The notes under the pieces: model-generated
What the model was told of the DNA's origin: nothing
The model's database searches: none
Seen by the model: only the letters and a program-made list of their open reading frames with translations
Assembly: GCF_013423485.1 (NCBI RefSeq)
Contig: NZ_JABFFR010000021.1
Location: 62,001-126,000 of the forward strand
From: Azospirillum oleiclasticum
GTDB lineage: Bacteria; Pseudomonadota; Alphaproteobacteria; Azospirillales; Azospirillaceae
Direction: 5' to 3'
Length of the DNA stretch: 64,000 bases
Shown here: positions 41,760 through 50,247 of the stretch, one piece after another
Position numbering within the stretch: position 1 is the first letter of the stretch
How the letters are laid out: every line of letters starts with the position of its first letter
Translations under genes and position numbers: made by a program

Positions 41760-41998
41760 CTTCCTTTTACCACCAATCGCCGCGCCTCGTCCCCCGGCAC
41801 CCCCTCGCCGCGGTCGAGTTGCGCCAAACCCTCGTCGATGCGTTCGTTCAGCAACTCGATGCCGTGCGCCCGCTCCTCGTCGTAGCGGAAGAGCAGGTGG
41901 AGGGCCTCGCGCATCACCTCGCTGGGAGAGCCGTAGCGGCCGCTCGCCACCCGCTCTTCGATCTGGCGTTCGAGATCCGGGGTCAGGGACACGTTCAT
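41756..41998 (-). CDS. ParD-like type II antitoxin (ribbon-helix-helix)
   Basis: An 80-residue antitoxin of the ParD/CC2985 family. The N-terminal ribbon-helix-helix is VSLTPDLERQIEERV then GRYGSPSEVMREALHLL, followed by a helical toxin-binding tail. The ATG at 41998 is followed by a strong family match throughout. The gene normally sits just before parE, but no intact toxin is present here, so it is an orphan. It lies between paaY and the AT-rich insertion. Confidence 0.85.
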   Translation of the reverse strand: MNVSLTPDLERQIEERVASGRYGSPSEVMREALHLLFRYDEERAHGIELLNERIDEGLAQLDRGEGVPGDEARRLVVKGR

Positions 41999-42049
41999 GG
42001 ATCGCCTCCTGCCGGCAGGATATGGCGATCCGCGTGGCCCGGTCCACCC

Positions 42050-42667
42050 CTACCCCTTCACCTTGAACAGCGGCTGCACCTCGCCGCCGTCCACCTTCGG
42101 CCGGTTCTCCTCGACCTCCGTCAGCGGGTCGCACTCGACCATGCTGGCGAGGGAGCGGCGGGTGAGCTGCTGGTAGGTGTCGGTGCCCTCGCGCTTCCAG
42201 GTGATCTCCTGTTCCGACAGCTCGCGCAGGATTCTGGCGGGCAGGCCGGCGGCCAGGGTGCGCGGGGGCACCACGAAGCCGGCCTTGACGAAGGCCATGG
42301 CGGCAACGATGGAGCACTCGCCGATCACCGCACCGTCCATGATCACGGCGTTCATGCCGACCAGCGCATCGCGCTTGACGATGCCGCCGTGCAGCACGGC
42401 GCCGTGGCCGACATGGCCGTTCACCTCCACCACCGCGTCCATGCCGGGGAAGGCGTGGAGCGTGCAGTTGTCCTGCACGTTGCTGCCCTCCTCCAGCACG
42501 CAGCGGCCGAAATCGCCGCGCAAGCTCGCGCAGGGGCCGACGTAGCAGCCGGGGCCGACGATCACGTCGCCGATCAGCACGGCGGTGGGGTGGACGAAAG
42601 CGGTGGGGTGGATCACCGGCACCACCCCCTCGATGGCCCAGACGCGCGGGCGCAGCGGCGTGTGCAT
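42050..42667 (-). CDS. paaY: PaaY hexapeptide-repeat thioesterase
   Basis: A 205-residue left-handed beta-helix protein with hexapeptide repeats (VIGDVIVGPGCYVGP, GSNVQDNCTLHAFPG, NGHVGHGAVLHG). It resembles gamma-carbonic anhydrases and keeps three histidines for a metal site. PaaY hydrolyses stalled ring-hydroxylated or epoxide CoA esters to prevent CoA trapping. It lies 15 bp after paaN in the same direction. Confidence 0.92.
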   Translation of the reverse strand: MHTPLRPRVWAIEGVVPVIHPTAFVHPTAVLIGDVIVGPGCYVGPCASLRGDFGRCVLEEGSNVQDNCTLHAFPGMDAVVEVNGHVGHGAVLHGGIVKRDALVGMNAVIMDGAVIGECSIVAAMAFVKAGFVVPPRTLAAGLPARILRELSEQEITWKREGTDTYQQLTRRSLASMVECDPLTEVEENRPKVDGGEVQPLFKVKG

Positions 42668-42681
42668 CGTCGGTTCCCCCG

Positions 42682-44376
42682 TCACGCCGCCGCCGGGATG
42701 CGGCTCTGCACCACGCGGAAACGGTTCGCCACGAAGGCGAGGTCGCAGAGGGCGGCGTTGCAGGCCGGGTTGGCCCCGGTGCCGTGGAAATCGCTGAAGG
42801 CCGCCGACTGGTTGACGAACACGCCCCCCGTCAGGTTGACCGACAGCGCCACCCCGGCCTCCACGAACGCCTCCCGCGCCGCCTCGATGGTGGCCGGGTC
42901 GGTGGAGTAGAGCCCGGCGGTCAGGGCACCGCGGGTGCGGGCGAGACCGGTGGCGCGGCGGATGGCGTCGGCGGTGTCGGCGGCCGGCACAACCATCGCG
43001 ATGGGGCCGAACATCTCCCGCCCATAGACGTCCTCCCGGTCGGCCTCCACCACCAGCAGGATGGGGGTGCGCACGCGGGCGTCGGGGAACTTGGGGTGCT
43101 GGATGGCGCGCGACGGCAGGGCGACACGGCCGAGCGACGCCGCCTGCTCGATGCGCGCCAGGGTGGCCTCGGACTGGATGCAGCCGAGAACCTCCACCGC
43201 CCGTTCCGGGTCGGACAGGAACTTGTCCACCCCCTGGGCCAGCGCCGACACCACCTCGTCGAAGGACATGCGCCCCTCGCCCGCCGCGATCCCGTCCTTC
43301 GGCACGAAGAACACCTGCGTGGTCGTGCACATCTGGCCGGAATAGAGGCTGAGGGTGAAGGCGAGGTTGCGGACCATGCCCTTGGGATCATCGGTGCCGT
43401 CGATGACCACGGTGTTGACGCCGGCCTTCTCGGTGAAGACCTGCGCCTGCCGGGCGTTCTGCTCCAGCCAGTCGCCAAATTCGCTGGAGCCGGTGTAGTC
43501 GATCAGCGCCACCTCCGGCCGCAGCGCCAGCTCCTTGGTGATGGGGGCGTTGGCGGTGTCGGGCACCAGCGCCACCAGCGCGGGGTCGAGCCCGGCCTCG
43601 GCCAGAACCTCGCGGCAGACCTCCACCGTGATGGCGAGCGGCAGGATGGCGGCGGGGTGCGGCTTCACCAGCACCGCGTTTCCGGTGACGAGGCTGGCGA
43701 ACAAACCTGGAAAGCCGTTCCATGTTGGAAAGGTGGCGCAGCCGATCACCAGACCGATGCCGCGCCCCACCACGTCGAAGGTCTTGTCCATCACCAGCGG
43801 CGGGTTCTTGCCCTGCGGCTTCTCCCAGCGGGCGGAGGGCACCTGGTCGGCCATCGCCTTCCAGCCATAGGCCACCGCCTCCAACCCGCGGTCCTGGGCG
43901 TGCGGGCCGCCGGCCTGGAAGGCCATCATGAAGGCCTGCCCGGTGGTGTGCATCACCGCGTTGGCGATCTCGAAGCTGCGGCGGTTGAGGCGGGTCAGGA
44001 TTTCCAGGCAGACGCCGGCGCGGCCGTCCACCCCGGCCTTGCGCCAGCCGGGCAGCGCCGCCTTCGCCGCCGCGATCACCGCGTCCACATCGGCCGTCGG
44101 GTAGGTGACGCCAAGGTCGAAGCCGAAGGGGGAGCGCTCGTTGCCGGCGAAGCCCGGACCGGCCGGCTGGTGCAGGTCGAACCGTGTGTTCAGCCGCGCC
44201 TTGAAGGCGGTCTCGCCGTCCGCCGCCGCGGTCTCGCCATAGGCGCGGGGGCTCGGCATCTCCGTGAAGGGGGACCAGTAGCCGCGGGCGCGGGTCGCGG
44301 CCACCGCGGCGTCGAGCGTCGGGCGGTGGCGGGCGAACAGGGTGTCCGGCGTCATCGGGAAAGCGTCCTCCTGCAT
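42682..44376 (-). CDS. paaN: Phenylacetate degradation aldehyde dehydrogenase PaaN (no hydratase domain)
   Basis: A 564-residue NAD(P)-dependent aldehyde dehydrogenase that oxidises the semialdehyde formed after ring opening. The catalytic Glu lies in FTEKAGVNTVVIDG and the catalytic Cys in SLYSGQMCTTTQVFF. E. coli PaaZ (about 680 residues) also has a C-terminal MaoC enoyl-CoA hydratase that opens the ring; here that domain is absent, so it must be supplied elsewhere. The start is the ATG at 44376; an ATG at 44355, preceded by AGGAGG, is also possible. Confidence 0.9.
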   Translation of the reverse strand: MQEDAFPMTPDTLFARHRPTLDAAVAATRARGYWSPFTEMPSPRAYGETAAADGETAFKARLNTRFDLHQPAGPGFAGNERSPFGFDLGVTYPTADVDAVIAAAKAALPGWRKAGVDGRAGVCLEILTRLNRRSFEIANAVMHTTGQAFMMAFQAGGPHAQDRGLEAVAYGWKAMADQVPSARWEKPQGKNPPLVMDKTFDVVGRGIGLVIGCATFPTWNGFPGLFASLVTGNAVLVKPHPAAILPLAITVEVCREVLAEAGLDPALVALVPDTANAPITKELALRPEVALIDYTGSSEFGDWLEQNARQAQVFTEKAGVNTVVIDGTDDPKGMVRNLAFTLSLYSGQMCTTTQVFFVPKDGIAAGEGRMSFDEVVSALAQGVDKFLSDPERAVEVLGCIQSEATLARIEQAASLGRVALPSRAIQHPKFPDARVRTPILLVVEADREDVYGREMFGPIAMVVPAADTADAIRRATGLARTRGALTAGLYSTDPATIEAAREAFVEAGVALSVNLTGGVFVNQSAAFSDFHGTGANPACNAALCDLAFVANRFRVVQSRIPAAA

Positions 44377-44708
44377 CGTTCGTTCTTCTCGCACGCCGCG
44401 TGGGGCGCACCATTTTCATGGCAATGGGGGCGGGCCTGACCGATCGCCCGCAGGATGGTAGGATACACCAACGAAATCCTTTTGTGATACGAATTTCTAT
44501 GATAGAAGGAAAATTATGTATCCTTTTCAGAGCGTTGGATAAAAACTAGAACCCCAGGGAAGGGGTCGTCGCGGCTCAGAACAGGGCGGCCAATCAACAA
44601 GAACTGTATCACATCGGCGCGGCACCGGACGGGGCGCGCCGCGGAGGGACCGACAGAGATGAGGCAGCGACAGCACCCCGCCATGATTCCGCCCGCGAGG
44701 CCCGCGGC
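44377..44708. promoter_or_regulatory. Divergent paaN/paaG control region with two PaaX-box-like motifs
   Basis: This 332-bp gap holds no gene. TTTGTGATACGAATT (44481-44495, plus strand) agrees with the E. coli PaaX consensus WWTRTGATTCGCGWT, as I recall it, at 12 of 15 positions. On the minus strand 44601-44615 reads GATGTGATACAGTTC. The first is 105 bp from paaN and the second 94 bp from paaG, so each divergent promoter appears to have its own site. Confidence 0.55.
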
Positions 44709-45500
44709 ATGACCGGCTCCACCATCCTTCTGGACGTGGCGGAGGGGGTGGCGACCATCACCCTCAACCGTCCGGACCGGCTGAACAGCTTCACGTCGGC
44801 CATGCACGCGGAGCTGCGTGCCGCTCTCGCCACCGTCCAGCGGCGGGCGGAGGTGCGCTGCCTGCTGCTCACCGGAGCCGGCCGCGGCTTCTGCGCCGGG
44901 CAGGATCTGGGCGACCGCGCCGTCGCCCCCGGCGAGCACCGGCCGGACCTGGGAGAGTCACTGGAGACCAACTACAACCCGCTGGTGCGCACGCTGCGCG
45001 AGCTGGAGATGCCGGTGGTGGTCGCCGTCAACGGCGTGGCCGCGGGTGCCGGGGCCAATCTGGCGCTGGCCGGCGACATCGTGCTGGCCGCCCGCTCGGC
45101 CAGCTTCATCCAGTCCTTCGCCAGGATCGGGCTGGTGCCGGACAGCGGCGGCACCTGGATCCTGCCGCGCCTCGTCGGCCCGGCCCGCGCCGCCGGCCTC
45201 GCCCTGCTCGGCGACAAGCTGGACGCGGCGACCGCCGAAAGCTGGGGCCTGATCTGGAAGTGCCTGGACGACGAGGCGCTGATGCCGGAGGCCACCGCTC
45301 TCGCCCGCCGCCTCGCCGCCGGACCCACCCGCGGGCTGGCGCTGACCAAGCGGGCGCTCAACCAGTCCGCCGCCAACACGCTGGACGCCCAGCTCAACCT
45401 GGAGCGCGACTTCCAGCGGCTCGCCGGCAGCAGCGACGACTACCAGGAGGGCGTGGCCGCCTTCGCGGCCAAGCGTCCGCCGGCCTTCAAGGGGCGCTGA
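44709..45500 (+). CDS. paaG: Ring-1,2-epoxyphenylacetyl-CoA isomerase (PaaG, crotonase family)
   Basis: A 263-residue crotonase that converts the epoxide to the oxepin. The oxyanion-hole segments are GFCAGQDLGD and NGVAAGAGANLAL. The PaaG-type catalytic Asp lies in ARIGLVPDSGGTW. The ATG at 44709 is the first in-frame start after the operator region. It begins the plus-strand operon paaG-paaI-paaJ-paaK, and the next gene starts 1 bp after its stop. Confidence 0.92.
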   Translation: MTGSTILLDVAEGVATITLNRPDRLNSFTSAMHAELRAALATVQRRAEVRCLLLTGAGRGFCAGQDLGDRAVAPGEHRPDLGESLETNYNPLVRTLRELEMPVVVAVNGVAAGAGANLALAGDIVLAARSASFIQSFARIGLVPDSGGTWILPRLVGPARAAGLALLGDKLDAATAESWGLIWKCLDDEALMPEATALARRLAAGPTRGLALTKRALNQSAANTLDAQLNLERDFQRLAGSSDDYQEGVAAFAAKRPPAFKGR

Positions 45501-45501
45501 C

Positions 45502-45972
45502 ATGGCCGCCAACGACGACACCCCCCCGACCGACACCGCCCAACGCCTCGCCGAGACCGTCGGGCGGGCCATGTACGCGCGCGACCACTGCGCCCGCGCC
45601 CATGGCATCGAGCTGCTGGAGATCGGCCCCGGCTACGCGCGCATGGGCATGGTGGTGCGCCAGGACATGGTGAACGGCCACGACATCGGGCATGGCGGCA
45701 TGACCTTCACGCTGGCCGACACGGCCTTCGCCTACGCCTGCAACGCGGGCAACGAGGTGACGGTGGCGCAGGCCTGCAACATCGTCTTCCTCGCCCCCAC
45801 CCGCCTTGGCGACGTGCTGACGGCCGAATGCCGGGAAGCGCACCGCAAGGGGCGGAGCGGCGTCTACGACGTCACCGTGGCCAAGCCCGACGGCACCATC
45901 GTCGGCCTGTTCCGCGGCCATTCCGCCCGCCTGAAGGGCGAGGTGGTGCCGCCCGAGGAGCTTCCATCATGA
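45502..45972 (+). CDS. paaI: Hydroxyphenylacetyl-CoA thioesterase
   Basis: A 156-residue hot-dog-fold thioesterase. The PaaI signature GHDIGHGGMTFTLADTAFAYA contains the catalytic Asp region; its core HGGMTFTLADTAFA is plain. It removes CoA from dead-end hydroxyphenylacetyl-CoA products and so protects the free CoA pool. The ATG at 45502 and the 4-bp stop-start overlap with paaJ mark it as a middle gene of the operon. Confidence 0.93.
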   Translation: MAANDDTPPTDTAQRLAETVGRAMYARDHCARAHGIELLEIGPGYARMGMVVRQDMVNGHDIGHGGMTFTLADTAFAYACNAGNEVTVAQACNIVFLAPTRLGDVLTAECREAHRKGRSGVYDVTVAKPDGTIVGLFRGHSARLKGEVVPPEELPS

Positions 45973-47171
45973 CCGACGCCTTCCTGTGCGACGCCGTGCG
46001 CACCCCCTTCGGCCGCTACGGCGGGGCGCTCTCGGGCGTGCGCACCGACGATCTGGGCGCGATCCCCATCCGGGCGCTGGTGGAGCGCAACCCGTCCGTC
46101 GAATGGTCCGCCGTCGATGACGTGATCTACGGCTGCGCCAACCAGGCGGGGGAGGACAACCGCAACGTTGCCCGCATGGCGGCGCTGCTGGCCGGTCTGC
46201 CCACCGACGTGCCGGGGGTGACGCTCAACCGCCTTTGCGGCTCCGGTCTCGACGCCATCGGGCAGGCGGCCCGCGCCATCCGCAGCGGCGAGGCCGACCT
46301 GATCATCGCCGGCGGGGTGGAGAGCATGACCCGCGCCCCCTTCGTCATGCCGAAGGCGGAGAGCGGCTTCTCCCGCGACAACGCCGTCTACGACACCACC
46401 ATCGGATGGCGCTTCGTCAACCCGCGCATGAAGGCGGAGCACGGCATCGATTCCATGCCCGAGACGGGGGAGAACGTCGCCCGCGAATTCGGGGTGAGCC
46501 GGGAGGACCAGGACGCCTTCGCGCTGCGCTCCCAGCGCCGGGCGGGTGCGGCGCTGGCGAATGGCCGGCTGGCGAAGGAGATCGTTCCGGTCACCATCGC
46601 CGGCCGCAAGAGTGCCGCCACCGTGGTGGACACCGACGAGCACCCGCGCCCCGACGTGACGCTCGACCAGCTTGCCAAGCTGAAGCCGCTGTTCCCCAAC
46701 GGCACCGTCACCGCCGGCAACGCGTCGGGCGTCAACGACGGGGCGGCGGCGGTGCTGGTGGCCTCGGCCGCGGCCGTGAAGCGGTATGGCCTGATGCCGC
46801 GCGCCCGTGTGCTCGGCATGGCGGCCGCCGGGGTGACGCCGCGCATCATGGGCATCGGCCCGGCACCGGCCTCCAAGAAGCTGCTGGAGCGGCTGGGCAT
46901 TCCCATCGGCCGCATCGACGTGGTGGAGCTGAACGAGGCCTTCGCCAGCCAGGGCATCCAGGTGCTGCGCATGCTGGGCCTGCCGGAGGACGCGGAGCAC
47001 GTGAACCCCAACGGCGGCGCCATCGCGCTCGGCCACCCTCTCGGCGCATCGGGTGCGCGGCTCGCCGGCACGGCCCTGCGGGAGCTGGAGGAGCGCGGGG
47101 CGAAGCTGGCGCTCTGCACCATGTGCATCGGGGTCGGCCAGGGCATCGCGCTGGTGATGGAGCGGGTGTAA
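45969..47171 (+). CDS. paaJ: 3-oxoadipyl-CoA/3-oxo-5,6-dehydrosuberyl-CoA thiolase
   Basis: A 400-residue thiolase that performs the final cleavages of the pathway to acetyl-CoA and succinyl-CoA. It has the nucleophilic Cys in LNRLCGSGLDAI, the GGVESMTRAPFVM motif, the His in NPNGGAIALGHPLG and the second Cys in CTMCIGVGQG. The start ATG at 45969 overlaps the paaI stop (ATGA). Confidence 0.93.
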   Translation: MTDAFLCDAVRTPFGRYGGALSGVRTDDLGAIPIRALVERNPSVEWSAVDDVIYGCANQAGEDNRNVARMAALLAGLPTDVPGVTLNRLCGSGLDAIGQAARAIRSGEADLIIAGGVESMTRAPFVMPKAESGFSRDNAVYDTTIGWRFVNPRMKAEHGIDSMPETGENVAREFGVSREDQDAFALRSQRRAGAALANGRLAKEIVPVTIAGRKSAATVVDTDEHPRPDVTLDQLAKLKPLFPNGTVTAGNASGVNDGAAAVLVASAAAVKRYGLMPRARVLGMAAAGVTPRIMGIGPAPASKKLLERLGIPIGRIDVVELNEAFASQGIQVLRMLGLPEDAEHVNPNGGAIALGHPLGASGARLAGTALRELEERGAKLALCTMCIGVGQGIALVMERV

Positions 47172-47204
47172 GGCGCTGGAAAACGGTACGGGGAGGAAAC
47201 GAGA

Positions 47205-48518
47205 ATGCTGATGAACGCAGCACCGCGGACGCAGGACCTCGACCATTACGAGACGGCCAGCCGCGACGAGATCACGGCCATGCAGACGGAACGGCTGCGC
47301 TGGACGCTCAACCACGCCCACGCCAACGTCGCACCGTTCCGCGCGAAATGCGAGGCGAAGGGTGTCCACCCCGACGACTTCAAGGAGCTGAAGGACCTCG
47401 CGAAGTTCCCCTTCGCCGGCAAGGAGGATCTGCGCAACGCCTACCCCTTCGGCCTGTTCGCCGTGCCCATGGAGCGGATCGTTCGGCTGCACGCCTCCTC
47501 CGGCACCACGGGCAAACCGACGGTGGTCGGCTACACCCAGCGCGACATCGACAACTGGGCGGATCTGGTCGCCCGCTCCATTCGCGCGGCCGGCGGGCGG
47601 CGGCACCACAAGGTGCATGTCGCCTACGGCTACGGGCTGTTCACCGGCGGGCTCGGCGCGCATTACGGGGCGGAGCGGCTGGGCTGCACCGTCATTCCCT
47701 TCGGCGGCGGCCAGACGGAGCGGCAGGTCCAGCTCATCCAGGACTTCGAGCCGGACATCATCATGGTCACCCCTTCTTACATGCTGGCGATCGCGGAGGA
47801 GATGCGGCGCCAGGGCATCGACCCGGCCGGCACCTCGCTGAAGATCGGCATCTTCGGCGCGGAGCCCTGGACCAACGCCATGCGGGCGGAGATCGAGCAG
47901 GTCATGGGCATCGACGCGGTGGACATCTATGGCCTGTCGGAGATCATGGGCCCAGGCGTCGCCAACGAGTGCGTGGAGACCAAGGATGGGCCGGTGATCT
48001 GGGAGGACCATTTCTACCCCGAGATCATCAACCCCGAAACCGGCGAACCGGTGGCGGACGGCGAATACGGGGAGCTGGTCTTCACCACCCTGACCAAGGA
48101 GGCGTTGCCGATGGTGCGATACCGCACCCGCGACCTGACGCGCCTGCTGCCCCCCACCGCGCGCAGCATGCGCCGGATGGACAAGATCACCGGCCGTTCC
48201 GACGACATGCTCATCATCCGCGGCGTCAACGTCTTCCCCACCCAGGTGGAGGAGATCATCTGCAAGGCGGAGAACCTGTCCCCGCATTACGAGCTGGTGC
48301 TGACCCGGCAAGCGCATCTGGATTGCCTGACCGTGCGCGTGGAGCGGGCGCCGGGCACCGGCCGCATGGACATGGGGGCCGAGGCGTCGCAGCTCCAGCA
48401 CCGCATCAAATCCTTCATCGGCATCACCGCCGATATCGAGATCGTCGAGCCAGGCGGCATCGAGCGCTCGATCGGCAAGGCCAAGCGGGTGCGCGACCTA
48501 CGCCCGAAGTCGGCGTAA
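47205..48518 (+). CDS. paaK: Phenylacetate-CoA ligase
   Basis: A 437-residue AMP-forming ligase that activates phenylacetate, the first step of the pathway. The phosphate-binding loop is ASSGTTGKPTVVGY. FGAEPWTNAMRAEIE, DIYGLSEIMGPGVA and YRTRDLTRLL are PaaK-typical, as is the C-terminal SDDMLIIRGVNVFP. The ATG at 47205 follows GGGGAGGAAACGAGA at good spacing. It is the last gene of the paaGIJK operon. Confidence 0.95.
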   Translation: MLMNAAPRTQDLDHYETASRDEITAMQTERLRWTLNHAHANVAPFRAKCEAKGVHPDDFKELKDLAKFPFAGKEDLRNAYPFGLFAVPMERIVRLHASSGTTGKPTVVGYTQRDIDNWADLVARSIRAAGGRRHHKVHVAYGYGLFTGGLGAHYGAERLGCTVIPFGGGQTERQVQLIQDFEPDIIMVTPSYMLAIAEEMRRQGIDPAGTSLKIGIFGAEPWTNAMRAEIEQVMGIDAVDIYGLSEIMGPGVANECVETKDGPVIWEDHFYPEIINPETGEPVADGEYGELVFTTLTKEALPMVRYRTRDLTRLLPPTARSMRRMDKITGRSDDMLIIRGVNVFPTQVEEIICKAENLSPHYELVLTRQAHLDCLTVRVERAPGTGRMDMGAEASQLQHRIKSFIGITADIEIVEPGGIERSIGKAKRVRDLRPKSA

Positions 48519-48680
48519 CTCCGGCTCACCAGGGAGTGTCCACCTCCCCCGGTCGACGTGGGAGACGGCCGTTCGCTCAGTCACGAAAACGACACAAGGA
48601 TAGAGCCTATGTCGCGTGGCATTCCGATGGATAAGTGACTACATCTTTTTCGGAGTGCCCCACCCGACAGGAACGTCCCC

Positions 48681-49502
48681 ATGACCGAACAGCGATCCCC
48701 CGCCTGCGGCGGCCAGTGCCGGGAGGGCCTCGCGTTCACGATCAGCATGGCCTTCCAGCCGATCGTCGACATCGCGACCCACAGCGTCTGGGCGCATGAG
48801 GCGCTGGTGCGGGGGACCGAGGGGCAGCCAGCCGGCTGGGTGCTCGCCCAGGTGACCGACGCCAACCGCTACGCCTTCGACCAGACCTGCCGCATCCGGG
48901 CCATCGAGCTGGCGCAGCGGTTGGGCATCGACACCAAGCTGAGCATCAACTTCCTGCCCAACGCGGTCTACCACCCCGCCGCCTGCATCCGCGCGACGCT
49001 GGATGCCGCCGATCGCACCGGCCTCCAGCTCGACCGGCTGATCTTCGAAGTGACGGAGGCGGAGCAGACGCTGGACCGGGTGCATCTGCGCTCGATCATG
49101 GAGGAGTACAAGCGCCAGGGCTTCACCACCGCCATCGATGATTTCGGGGCCGGCTTCTCCGGCCTCAACCTGCTGGCGGACTTCCAGCCCGACGTGATCA
49201 AGCTGGACATGGACCTGATCCGCAACATCGACAGCAACCGCACCCGCCACGCCATCGTGACCGGCGTTCTGGCGACCTGCCGCGAGTTGGGCATCGCCGT
49301 GGTGGCGGAGGGGGTGGAAACCGTGGCGGAGGCCAAGGTGCTCGCCGGGCTGGGGGTGTCGCTGATGCAGGGTTACCTGTTCGCCAAGCCCGCCTTCGAG
49401 GCGCTGACACCCGCCGGCCGCATCGCGTGGCCCACGCTGGCCGATGCAGGAACGGGCGGCACATCGCTCCCCGAGTCCGCGTTCTCGCAGCCCCAGGCGT
49501 GA
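48681..49502 (+). CDS. EAL-domain cyclic-di-GMP phosphodiesterase
   Basis: A 273-residue stand-alone EAL protein with no sensor or membrane part. Catalytic residues look complete: EALVRG, INFLPNAVY, FEVTEAEQ, AIDDFGAGFSGLNLL, IKLDMDLI and AEGVETVAE, with QGYLFAKPAF at the end. It should hydrolyse c-di-GMP to pGpG. It has its own 162-bp upstream region after paaK, and a truncated haemoglobin gene follows 46 bp later. Confidence 0.92.
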   Translation: MTEQRSPACGGQCREGLAFTISMAFQPIVDIATHSVWAHEALVRGTEGQPAGWVLAQVTDANRYAFDQTCRIRAIELAQRLGIDTKLSINFLPNAVYHPAACIRATLDAADRTGLQLDRLIFEVTEAEQTLDRVHLRSIMEEYKRQGFTTAIDDFGAGFSGLNLLADFQPDVIKLDMDLIRNIDSNRTRHAIVTGVLATCRELGIAVVAEGVETVAEAKVLAGLGVSLMQGYLFAKPAFEALTPAGRIAWPTLADAGTGGTSLPESAFSQPQA

Positions 49503-49548
49503 GGGCCGGAACGGTCTTCGACCCTTCTCCCCGGCGCGAGGGTGGTCT

Positions 49549-50010
49549 ATGAAGGCACGCATGGACGCGACCGACCACCCTTCCCTGCGCCACATCCACT
49601 TGGCCGAGCGGATCGCCCGCACCGGCATCGACGAGGCCATGGTGGAGCGCCTGGTGCGCGGCTTCTACGACCGGGTCCGCACGGACCCGCTGCTCGGCCC
49701 GATCTTCGCCGCCAGGGTCGATGAGTGGGAGCCGCACCTGCGCACGCTGATGGACTTCTGGTCGTCGGTGGCGCTGCAGACCGCGCGCTATGCCGGCCGG
49801 CCCATGCCGGTCCATGTCCGGCTGGATGTCGGGCCGGAGCATTTCGGCCGCTGGCTGGAGCTGTTCCGCACCACGGCGGCGGAGGTCTGCACGCCCGAGG
49901 CCGCCGTCTTCTTCGTCGGCAAGGCCGAGCAGATCGCCCGCAGCTTCCAGATGGGCATCGACGCCCACCGGAGCGTGATGCGGCCGTCCGGAATCCCCGC
50001 CGCCCGCTGA
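49549..50010 (+). CDS. Group III truncated haemoglobin
   Basis: A 153-residue 2/2-fold globin. GFYDRVRTDPLLGPIF, the CD region DEWEPHLRTLMDFWSSV and the proximal-His segment EHFGRWLELF fit the group III (HbP-like) branch. It binds haem, so a role in O2, NO or sulfide handling is likely. The ATG at 49549 follows GAGGG; an internal ATG at 49561 is possible. Downstream of the EAL gene on the same strand, it may be co-expressed with it. Confidence 0.88.
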   Translation: MKARMDATDHPSLRHIHLAERIARTGIDEAMVERLVRGFYDRVRTDPLLGPIFAARVDEWEPHLRTLMDFWSSVALQTARYAGRPMPVHVRLDVGPEHFGRWLELFRTTAAEVCTPEAAVFFVGKAEQIARSFQMGIDAHRSVMRPSGIPAAR

Positions 50011-50201
50011 CCCGCCCGGGGACGGTGCGTTGCAATCTGCGTGTATATTCGCATTTCGCGTCACAAGGCGACCACATCCCGCGCATCGGCCGTCCACCAA
50101 TACCCCTGTAACCGTTGCGGTGACTGCGAACCATCGACCGGCCGGTCGCGACCGCATCTGGCACGGCGTGTGCTCTTTACCGATCCGAACATTTGCGGCC
50201 T

Positions 50202-50216
50202 GCGTATCACATACGC
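50202..50216 (+). promoter_or_regulatory. GCGTAT-CAC-ATACGC palindrome upstream of the pseudo-kinase gene
   Basis: A perfect inverted repeat with 6-bp arms lies 32 bp before the ATG at 50248. It is a likely operator for the two-gene signalling operon 50248-53474. Confidence 0.35.
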
Positions 50217-50247
50217 CGATATGCCGCTTGGTCGCAGAGGTATCGCC

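Noticed and set aside
45864..48401. 845-codon minus-strand frame across paaJ and paaK
   Set aside because: It covers two well-defined genes of the opposite strand and has shadow-like composition.
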